A stretch of 27,647 nucleotides of DNA, taken from a virus. Each line of letters opens with the position of its first letter. Positions within the stretch are counted from its first letter, which is position 1. This document shows positions 21,363 through 27,647 of the stretch, piece after piece. The stretch spans positions 1-27,647 of IMG/VR virus record IMGVR_UViG_3300032053_006353; one strand, written 5' to 3'. Below the pieces are notes generated by a model. That model was not told where the DNA came from. It did not search any database and worked only from the letters and a program-made list of their open reading frames with translations. The position numbers were made by a program, and so were the translations under genes.

Positions 21363-24011
21363 TCATCCACACTTTGAGGAACTGCATGAGAGACAAGTGG
21401 CGCATCCCTGCATGTACGCCACAAACGTTGATCCGCAGTTGACACATGTCTTGTCACTCGCCGGCACAGTCCCGTCTGGGATGTACTGTTTGAGCACGCG
21501 AGACACAACTTTAGCGAAGCTTTGCATGTCCTCGTCCTTCGACTTCGACAACTGTTCGCACACGAACTGCAACGGCGTGCCATGTCTAAGAGACAACGAG
21601 ATCATACGTGTGAACGTGCTGTACATCTGGTTGTCGAACAGTGTGGCCACATCCTTGAAGACGAGCTCGTCGTCGTCACCGTACGGGACGACGAGGTTGT
21701 ACGTCGACAGACCGTCCTTCTTTCCGTTCTTGATGAGCGTCCCGGCTTTGATCTTCTTCGGCAACGCGACCTTGTCGCTGAGACCGCAGAACACTTCGTA
21801 GGGGTTTCCATCGAGCAGACTGACTAGCACGAGGTACTGCTCTCCCTTCACGGTTGTCCTCACAACGTCGCACTCGAGCGTCTTTGGACGCTTGGGCGCG
21901 TGACGTGCGATGATGCCGCTCGACTCAACGTCGAGGTGAAGGCCGGCGCGTCGATGCAACTCCTTCTCCATGGCTGCGACGCGTTTCTTGCTCACATCTG
22001 GAAGTTGATCGATGTTCTTCTTACCAGCCTCCATCACGTCAAGGAGTTGTTTGTCATTGAGCGAGCTGAAGTCGTGCTTGTCCTCGGCTGACACAAGCAC
22101 TCCGGCGCGGCAACCGTCACGGTACACAGTGACGCCCTTGATGCCGAGCTTCCAAGCTCGCATGTAAACCTCAGAGATGAGATCTTCGGTTGCGGATGCG
22201 GGCAGGTTGATCGTCTTCGAGATTGAGTGCTCCGTCCACTTCTGCGCCGCGGCAAGCAGATCAACGGACGCGACCCAGTCGACGTCTGCGCTTGTCGCGT
22301 TGTGGTACGGCGACTTCGTGATGTCCGTCTCGCCGCTGGCGTCCATCCACAGCTTCACGCCGTGGTGGTAGACGTCGTACTCCTGCCACTTGTCACCGGA
22401 CGCGTCGACGAAGTCGACACGCGCCCCGTTATCGATCTCTGTCTGCACGAGCTTCTTGCGTCGCTTGTAGTGTAACAGGTACGCCGGCTCGATGCCGCTG
22501 GTCGTCTGCGTGAGCGTTGACACACTGCCGGCCGGAGCCGTGGTCGTGAGCGCGATGTTGCGACGGCCGGTCTTCGCGAAGTCAGCGTTGACCAAGTCAG
22601 AGCACGATCCGGCGAGACGCAACGCGAACAGGTTGTCCTTGTAGCGGCCTGGTTCCCACGCTGGGAACGCGCCGCGCTCCTTCGCCATGTTGACGCTCGA
22701 CTCGTGAGCATGAACGCCGAGTAGTTGGTACACGGTCTCGGTCGTCTCGATCGACTTCGCACTGCCGTACGTCTGGCCGAGCGCGGCGAGGAAGTCTCCA
22801 AGCGCCGTGACACCAGTGCCAGTGCGACGGCCGTCGTGACACGCCTTGCGAACGTTCATCCACAGGTTGAGCTCGCGCACCTTCTCGAACTCGGGTTCGG
22901 GGTCGTCCTTGATCTTTTGGATGATGCGGTCCACCGCCTCGAGCTCGAGGTCGACGAGGTCGTCCATCAGTCGCTGCGCCTTCTCGACGTGCGTCGCGAA
23001 CTTGGTCATCTCGAACGTCGCGTTCGGCGTCCAAGGGTCCTTGACGTATGAGAGCAGGTTCAGCAGCAACAGGCGGCACGAGTCGTACGCGCTGAGAGGG
23101 AGCTCTGAGCACGGGTTCGTGCAGATCGTCTCGAAGCCTTTGTCCGCGAACTCGTCGGCCATCGACCACTTCGTGACCGTGTCCCAGTAGAGCACGCCGG
23201 GCTCCGCCGCAGCCCATGCCGCATGCATCATCGTCTTCCACAGGTTGCGAGCGGTGAGTGTCCTCGTGAACTTCGCGTCCTTCACCGACGCTTTAACGGG
23301 CCAACGCAACGTGAATTCTGAGTCAGACTCCACAGCCTGCATGAACTCATCGGTGACGCGCACCGACACGTTAGCTCCGGTGACCTTCGTCTTGTCTTGC
23401 TTGATCGTGATGAACGTTTCAACGTCTGGGTGGTTGACGCTCACCGTCTCCATCAACGCACCGCGACGTCCACCCTGAGCCACTTCTCGCGTCGTGTTGG
23501 AGTAACGTTCCATGAAGATGCCGAGGCCGTCGCTGGAGCCTGCTGCGTTCTTGACGGACATCGTTCGCGGGCGGATGTTGCTGAGATCGACGCCAGCTCC
23601 GCCACGACGCTTCTGGAGTTGCAGGATCTCCTCATCTGCGCGCGCGATCGAGCCGTACGAGTCGAGAGGAGACGCGACAACAAAGCAGTTAGACAGCGAT
23701 TGCACCTGCGTCGTGTTGCCGACTGCGCTCATCGGTGAGCCTTGCGGGACGATGTAGCGGAAATCTTCTAGAAACTCAAAGATCTCGTCAACCGTCATCG
23801 GGTTCGGGTACTTCGCTTCGATCCGGGCGAACTCTCGTGCAAGTCGCCAATGCATGGCAGTCGGAGTCGACTCGATCAGCTCACCCTTACTGTTTCTAAG
23901 GGCGTACTTCGTGACGAACACGGTCGCAGCGAGCTCGTCACCTTTGAAATACTTGATGGAGGCTGTCAAAGCCTCTTCGTGGGTGAAAATCGAATCTTTT
24001 TGGTCTTGCAT
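21363..24011 (-). CDS. nrdJ: Ribonucleotide reductase, class II (adenosylcobalamin-type)
   Basis: The product has 882 residues. SNCFVVASP (Cys109) and NPCSELPLS (Asn299, Cys301, Glu303) carry the redox and radical-site residues of the RNR barrel. RRGGAGVDLSNIRP, TTTAPAGSVSTLTQTTSGIEP and the C-terminal CVNCGSTFVAYMQGC with CLSC complete the class II pattern, and a TSCPD-type domain lies around 700-800. The enzyme reduces ribonucleotides to deoxyribonucleotides; class II uses cobalamin and needs no NrdB partner, and none is seen nearby. AAGGA lies four bases before the ATG. It is the largest gene here and the main dNTP source for replication. Confidence 0.93.
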   Translation of the reverse strand: MQDQKDSIFTHEEALTASIKYFKGDELAATVFVTKYALRNSKGELIESTPTAMHWRLAREFARIEAKYPNPMTVDEIFEFLEDFRYIVPQGSPMSAVGNTTQVQSLSNCFVVASPLDSYGSIARADEEILQLQKRRGGAGVDLSNIRPRTMSVKNAAGSSDGLGIFMERYSNTTREVAQGGRRGALMETVSVNHPDVETFITIKQDKTKVTGANVSVRVTDEFMQAVESDSEFTLRWPVKASVKDAKFTRTLTARNLWKTMMHAAWAAAEPGVLYWDTVTKWSMADEFADKGFETICTNPCSELPLSAYDSCRLLLLNLLSYVKDPWTPNATFEMTKFATHVEKAQRLMDDLVDLELEAVDRIIQKIKDDPEPEFEKVRELNLWMNVRKACHDGRRTGTGVTALGDFLAALGQTYGSAKSIETTETVYQLLGVHAHESSVNMAKERGAFPAWEPGRYKDNLFALRLAGSCSDLVNADFAKTGRRNIALTTTAPAGSVSTLTQTTSGIEPAYLLHYKRRKKLVQTEIDNGARVDFVDASGDKWQEYDVYHHGVKLWMDASGETDITKSPYHNATSADVDWVASVDLLAAAQKWTEHSISKTINLPASATEDLISEVYMRAWKLGIKGVTVYRDGCRAGVLVSAEDKHDFSSLNDKQLLDVMEAGKKNIDQLPDVSKKRVAAMEKELHRRAGLHLDVESSGIIARHAPKRPKTLECDVVRTTVKGEQYLVLVSLLDGNPYEVFCGLSDKVALPKKIKAGTLIKNGKKDGLSTYNLVVPYGDDDELVFKDVATLFDNQMYSTFTRMISLSLRHGTPLQFVCEQLSKSKDEDMQSFAKVVSRVLKQYIPDGTVPASDKTCVNCGSTFVAYMQGCATCLSCSSSKCG

Positions 24012-24051
24012 AGTTCCTTGAAACAGCGAGCAGATGGTAAGCTATGCGGAG

Positions 24052-25467
24052 TCAACCGACCTTCTTGAGGTTGAGACCGTTGTCGTTGAACTTGGCGAAC
24101 CGATCCTTCAATTTCTGACGAACATCCTGATCGGCTGCGGCTTGAGCCTCGTCTGGCGTCGTCTGCTCACCGCAAACTACAAGCTTGCTGCGAGCTGTGT
24201 CGATCATACATGGAAACACGAGACCGTCGAGGCCATTGCGGTTCTTCGCGACGTACAGGCGACCAAGGCCGCTCGCTTTCTCACCAGCTCGACGAGACAA
24301 GGTCACGATGAAGTCAGCGATGAAAGCCTTGGCGTACGCCTCCGACATGTTGCTCATGTCGACGACCTCTGCGCTGGATCCCTCCTTGTTGCTCTGCGAC
24401 GCGGTCCACAACACAACGTTGCGCTCGGTCGCAAAGGCTCGCAACTCCTCGTAGATCAGCTTCAGTTCAAGCCTCGGCAGCTCGTACTGCCTTGACGAAC
24501 GCATGATGTCGGCGTAATCGACAAGGATGACATCTGGGACAAACCCCTTGAGAGCAAGCTTCTCGACGTGAGCGCGCAGCATCTGCACAGTGCACGACCC
24601 AGTGGGGAAATACTTGATCTTCAGCTTGCCAAGTTTGTGCTCAGCGTAGAATTTGGCGACCTGATCCTTGCAGACCATGATATCGTTTGAGTCGATGTCT
24701 GTGAAGTTGGAGTCGAAACGGATGCCAACCTTGCCTTCTGAGAGCTCAAAGGTGTAGTACAGCACGTTCAACCCCTGCCTCATCGCGTTCGCGCCAAGGA
24801 AGGCCAAGAAGTGACTCTTTCCGACCCCAGTTGGGGCGATCATGACGTGAAGCTCACCACGTCCTGAGCCGCCGTTGAGGATCTTCTGTGCGTCAAGCTC
24901 GGGTAAGCCAGTTTTGATGGTTGAACGAGCGAGATTCTCGTAACGAGCTTCCACGTCTTCAAAAAGGTCGTGTCCGAGAGTGGATGCGGTGCCGGCTGAC
25001 ACGGCCTGCTTGATCGTGTCGACGATCTGTTCGTAGTTTCCAACCTCAACCTGATCAACAACGTTCTCAAGAGCACGCTTGAGCGACTGTCGACGACAGA
25101 AGTCAAGCGCTTTCTCCTTCACAAGCGGTAGATCGCCCATGTCAGGCGCTTCACGCAACCCTTTGAGGTAAGTCACGACCTGCTCGCGAAGCGCAAGGTC
25201 GTTCCCTTGCTTCAACTCGTCCTTGACGATGGTCACGAGCATCTGGAGCGAAGGGTAAGCCTTGTACTTCTTCGCGTAGTTGAGGTAACGATCTGACAGG
25301 AAGTGAAGGTACTTGAGATCGAAGTAGTTTGCCTCCAACACCTCTGAGATCTGCTCGGCCCAGATCGGGTCACAGAGCAGAGCCTGAACGACCTTCTTTT
25401 GGAAATGCTGTCCGTATTGCCCAAACGTCACCGTCGGTAGCGCGTTCTCGACCGTTGTCTCGTTCAA
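24052..25467 (-). CDS. dnaB: DnaB-like replicative helicase
   Basis: The product has 471 residues. The N-terminal 150 are helical (FQKKVVQALLCDPIWAE), as in DnaB primase-binding domains. The RecA-type ATPase core has Walker A APTGVGKS, YYTFELSEGKVGIR, Walker B VILVDYADI and VVLWTASQSN. It unwinds duplex DNA at the fork. The TTG start at 25467 has the perfect site AAGGAGG five bases upstream, and the site overlaps the exonuclease stop. The layout RecA, dUTPase, FEN, helicase, RNR matches the replication blocks of large phages. The 40 bp after the stop hold the RNR leader and a small inverted repeat. Confidence 0.93.
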   Translation of the reverse strand: MNETTVENALPTVTFGQYGQHFQKKVVQALLCDPIWAEQISEVLEANYFDLKYLHFLSDRYLNYAKKYKAYPSLQMLVTIVKDELKQGNDLALREQVVTYLKGLREAPDMGDLPLVKEKALDFCRRQSLKRALENVVDQVEVGNYEQIVDTIKQAVSAGTASTLGHDLFEDVEARYENLARSTIKTGLPELDAQKILNGGSGRGELHVMIAPTGVGKSHFLAFLGANAMRQGLNVLYYTFELSEGKVGIRFDSNFTDIDSNDIMVCKDQVAKFYAEHKLGKLKIKYFPTGSCTVQMLRAHVEKLALKGFVPDVILVDYADIMRSSRQYELPRLELKLIYEELRAFATERNVVLWTASQSNKEGSSAEVVDMSNMSEAYAKAFIADFIVTLSRRAGEKASGLGRLYVAKNRNGLDGLVFPCMIDTARSKLVVCGEQTTPDEAQAAADQDVRQKLKDRFAKFNDNGLNLKKVG

Positions 25468-25472
25468 TGTTG

Positions 25473-25479
25473 CCTCCTT
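25473..25479 (-). promoter_or_regulatory. Strong ribosome binding site before a TTG start
   Basis: AAGGAGG, five bases before the TTG at 25467, overlaps the last base of the exonuclease stop. It makes the unusual TTG the likely helicase start. Confidence 0.65.
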
Positions 25480-26444
25480 CAGGCCCGTTTAGTCAGCGGT
25501 ATGAACGCGCTGCAGAAGTCGTGTGGGTTCTCGATCGTCCGCACGCCAACCTCGATGAGGTCGCGCATGAAGGATAGCATGTCGATCTTGGGAGAATGCT
25601 CTGCCAGAATGGTCTCGACGATCGCCGCCTGAGAATGCGTGAGCGTTGAGGATCCAAGGTAAACGAGTCGCCAGTTCATGCGGATCAATTTCTCGTTCTC
25701 GGCGACGTTCATCATCACCTTCGCCTCGTTGCGACGCACGTTGGCGTAAGCGAGCACGTCGTCGATGGTGAGCTCGCCGTCTGATATGAACAGTGGGATG
25801 CGTTGAACAAGCGTCTTGAACCCGAGGCCCTTGATTCCCGGCACGTTGTCCGATTTGTCTCCACAGAGCGCCTTCGCGAGCGCGAAGTTCTGTGGTTGGA
25901 TGCCGAAGAACTCCTTCTTGACGTCCTCAGCCGTGTGGATACGTTTCGACTGCGGCGAATACACGCTTGTACGCTCGTCGAGCAGCTGGTAGAAATCCCT
26001 GTCGTTCGACAGAACGATCTTCTTACGGTCACGATACTGGTTCTTGCACAGGTGCGCGATGACGTCGTCACCCTCACAGTCAGGCACGTACACCTGACAC
26101 ACTGGGAAGCGTTTCAGCATACGCGCGGTGATCGCCATCTGCCACACCTTGTTGTCCTCGGTGTCGGGGATGTCATCCTCGTAGAAGCGGTTCAGACGCG
26201 CTGGCTTGCGATTCGCCTTATACTCCGAGTAGATGGCTCTACGTTTAGTGGAGCCGCCACCCTCCCAGGCAATCACGACGACCGACGGCGACAGGTCGTA
26301 GACAAGCCGACGCAGAGTCTTCATGAAGCCCACCACGCCGCCGCACTGCGCGCCGTTAGAGGTCATGTCGGGGTTGACCACGTAGTGACGAGTAAAGAGA
26401 TTTTTTGCGTCCACAAGCAGCACGGGAAGGTTGTCAGGAGTCAT
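25479..26444 (-). CDS. 5'-3' exonuclease, FEN/T5-T4 RNase H type
   Basis: The product has 321 residues. LLVDAKNLFTRHY carries the first metal Asp. VVIAWEGGGSTKRRAIYSEY and NRKP form the substrate arch region, CEGDDVIAHL and LSNDRDFYQLL carry further metal Asps, and CGDKSDNVPGIKGLGFKTL is the H3TH DNA-binding motif with the Asp pair. The enzyme removes RNA primers and flaps from the lagging strand. AGGAG seven bases before the ATG at 26444 supports the start. It is between dUTPase and helicase in the replication block, the same order of jobs as T4 rnh. Confidence 0.92.
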   Translation of the reverse strand: MTPDNLPVLLVDAKNLFTRHYVVNPDMTSNGAQCGGVVGFMKTLRRLVYDLSPSVVVIAWEGGGSTKRRAIYSEYKANRKPARLNRFYEDDIPDTEDNKVWQMAITARMLKRFPVCQVYVPDCEGDDVIAHLCKNQYRDRKKIVLSNDRDFYQLLDERTSVYSPQSKRIHTAEDVKKEFFGIQPQNFALAKALCGDKSDNVPGIKGLGFKTLVQRIPLFISDGELTIDDVLAYANVRRNEAKVMMNVAENEKLIRMNWRLVYLGSSTLTHSQAAIVETILAEHSPKIDMLSFMRDLIEVGVRTIENPHDFCSAFIPLTKRA

Positions 26445-26468
26445 GCTGCATCTCCTGGTATAGATCCT

Positions 26469-26927
26469 TCATCGGCCCGTCGAGCCGAATCCGTCGCCGC
26501 CACGTGTTGTCTCTTCGACTTCGTCTGTCTCAACGCATTCCAGCGTCGTGAACTGGTAGTTGAACGCTGCTGGGTAGACGATCCCCTGCGCGATTTTGTC
26601 GCCTGCCTTGCCGACGTAATCCACGTCGGACGAGTTGAACAGGATGACGTGGAACTCGCCGCGGTAAGTTGGGTCGATGATGCCACCGTGACTGAACACG
26701 CCTTTGAGAGCCATGCTGGAACGGTCCTCGATCTTCAGGAAGATCGCGCCGAAGCCGGACTCAGGTGCTTTCGCGAGCATCAGACCGGTCTTCAGTTTGA
26801 CTGTCTTGCCAGCTGGCACTTTGAAATCGTCGAGACAGCGGATGTCGAGGCCAACATCCCCCTTCCTTTGGGTCGGCAGCGTCGCGCGAGGGTCAACCTT
26901 TTTGAAGAATAGACGGGTAAGGCTCAT
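26469..26927 (-). CDS. dut: dUTPase (trimeric, Dut)
   Basis: The product has 152 residues, the standard trimeric dUTPase length. DVGLDIRC is motif I, EDRSSMALKGV motif II, GGIIDPTYRGE motif III with the catalytic Asp, GDKIAQGIV motif IV, and TRGGDGFGSTGR the glycine-rich motif V. It hydrolyses dUTP to dUMP and pyrophosphate, keeping uracil out of DNA and supplying ThyX with substrate. GAAGG lies a few bases before the ATG. The stop is 24 bp before the exonuclease start. Confidence 0.96.
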   Translation of the reverse strand: MSLTRLFFKKVDPRATLPTQRKGDVGLDIRCLDDFKVPAGKTVKLKTGLMLAKAPESGFGAIFLKIEDRSSMALKGVFSHGGIIDPTYRGEFHVILFNSSDVDYVGKAGDKIAQGIVYPAAFNYQFTTLECVETDEVEETTRGGDGFGSTGR

Positions 26928-26942
26928 ACCCTTCTTTGTAGT

Positions 26943-27647
26943 TCACTCGGCGGCGGGTTCGTCTGTCTCCACCACGTTGTATCCATTTTCATCGACGTCC
27001 GTTGGGATGTCGTACTGGTCGGCCTTGAACTGCTCAGGAGTCTTCGTGAGGGCAACCTCGATGATGTCGTTGACGTACGCGCGGTACTGCGGATCACGCA
27101 TGATGTCGCCGAAGTCCCCCTTGTAGAACTTCTTCTCGACAAGCACCTCGCCGGTCTTGGCGTCAGCGACGTTGAGCTCCTTCCATGAGCTTGTGCCTGA
27201 GATGGACAGCAGCTTCCCGTCCTTCTCGATCTTGTTCTTGTCGCAGTACTCACGCACAACGTCGAACAACTCCTCGTGCTCGACGATGCCACGTCCGAAG
27301 TGGATCTGGAAGAGGATCTTGCGGAAGGGAGCGGCAACCTTGTTCTTGATGACGGTGCCGATGACGTTGATGCCGATGAGCTCGTCATTCTTGCCTTTGA
27401 TCTGCGTGCCGCCGGACAACGCGATGCGCGTGCTGGCATGGAACGGCAACGACAGGCCACCTGGGGTCGTCATGGGGTCGCCAAACATCACGCCGATCTT
27501 CGTGCGGATCTGGTTCAGGCAGACGAGCGTGACGTTCTGGTTGCCGATGAGCTGTGTGATCTTGCGGAAACCCTTACTGAGCTGTCTCGCTTGCAAGCCG
27601 ATGCTCTCCTGTGTGTACTCCGCCTCAAGTTCCGCCTTCGCAGGCGT
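26943..27647 (-). CDS. recA: RecA recombinase, C-terminal part
   Basis: The frame is open to the right edge, giving 234 residues of the C-terminal part; the Walker A loop lies outside the window. ESIGLQARQLSKGFRKIT, then TLVCLNQIRTKIGVMFGDP and TTPGGLSLPFHASTRIAL, are the RecA core segments around DNA-binding loops L1 and L2. FGRGIVEHEELFD continues the fold. The tail is acidic (DVDENGYNVVETDEPAAE), as in bacterial RecA. It drives strand exchange in recombination-dependent replication and repair. A TTG inside the frame at 27596 is not the start, because RecA sequence continues upstream of it. Confidence 0.93.
   Translation of the reverse strand, partial: TPAKAELEAEYTQESIGLQARQLSKGFRKITQLIGNQNVTLVCLNQIRTKIGVMFGDPMTTPGGLSLPFHASTRIALSGGTQIKGKNDELIGINVIGTVIKNKVAAPFRKILFQIHFGRGIVEHEELFDVVREYCDKNKIEKDGKLLSISGTSSWKELNVADAKTGEVLVEKKFYKGDFGDIMRDPQYRAYVNDIIEVALTKTPEQFKADQYDIPTDVDENGYNVVETDEPAAE

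Noticed and set aside
26442-26471. Tiny 12-codon frame between dUTPase and exonuclease, starting inside the dUTPase stop
   Set aside because: It is coupled by ATGA at its start, but too short and without a hydrophobic or conserved pattern to support; the exonuclease ribosome site lies inside it, which explains the sequence.
25803-26912. Plus-strand 369-residue frame
   Set aside because: It lies fully opposite the exonuclease and dUTPase genes, which have unmistakable motifs; the composition is Arg/Val/His-rich as in antisense frames.
1-27647. CRISPR arrays, insertion sequences, integrase or attachment sites
   Set aside because: I saw no regularly spaced repeats, transposase motifs or integrase genes; the two HNH genes are the only mobile-type elements.

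Overview
The window reads as part of a large, lytic-type bacteriophage genome. Coding is very dense, nearly all genes lie on the minus strand, and many neighbours are joined by ATGA, GTGA or TTGA stop/start overlaps. A virus-style set of replication and nucleotide genes is present: the start of a PHP-domain DnaE polymerase, RecA, dUTPase, a FEN-type 5' exonuclease, a DnaB-like helicase, class II ribonucleotide reductase, ThyX, thymidylate kinase, a second nucleotide kinase, a 5'-deoxyribonucleotidase and a Dam methylase. No capsid, tail or terminase gene is visible, so phage is an inference from gene content. Several secreted proteins have the architecture of Myxococcota (Polyangia-like) surface lipoproteins, including a SUMF lipoprotein with a Cys-rich leader, a Ser/Asp/Ala-rich lipoprotein and a thrombospondin-type linker. 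The host is therefore probably a myxobacterium or a related saprophytic or predatory Gram-negative bacterium.

Layout. At 1-230 the minus strand carries the first 38 codons of a DnaE-like polymerase and a tRNA-Thr-like gene. An HNH endonuclease lies on the plus strand beside them (234-872). From 870 to 6342 come a zinc-knuckle protein, a small Cys-rich lipoprotein, a plus-strand papain-like protease, a SUMF lipoprotein, and a 792-residue lipoprotein with GH5 cellulase, esterase and CBM2 modules. From 9814 down to 3964 a coupled operon runs UXS-like epimerase, Dam methylase, PLD nuclease lipoprotein, two small unknowns, nucleotide kinase and cellulase, and it ends at an intrinsic terminator at 3904-3948. 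From 9848 to 12504 there is a plus-strand acidic orphan with its own sigma70-like promoter, a matrixin-type metalloprotease lipoprotein, a Dps-family ferritin, a low-complexity protein and a second HNH endonuclease. From 12506 to 16988 there are a phosphoesterase, a deoxyribonucleotidase, a UDP-HexNAc dehydrogenase, a 25-residue membrane microprotein, a small protein, thymidylate kinase and ThyX. From 17011 to 21361 there are an unknown helical protein, an NMNAT-like transferase, a ligase-fold nucleotidyltransferase, another lipoprotein, a degenerate SNase, an unknown and a SAM methyltransferase. From 21363 to the right edge lies the replication block: RNR, helicase, exonuclease, dUTPase and RecA.

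How it fits together. One layer makes and polishes dNTPs and replicates DNA. RNR reduces nucleotides, dUTPase and ThyX feed dTMP, Tmk and the second kinase phosphorylate dNMPs, and the nucleotidase could trim the pool. A second layer makes nucleotide sugars and methylates something (UDP-sugar dehydrogenase, UXS-like enzyme, Methyltransf_24), possibly to remodel the cell surface. The third layer is the most unusual: six predicted lipoproteins, four of them enzymes or enzyme-like (cellulase/esterase, PLD nuclease, matrixin protease, SUMF fold). They could coat the surface of the infected cell and digest polymers outside it. That role is inference, but the fusion of these genes into phage operons by overlapping codons is seen directly.
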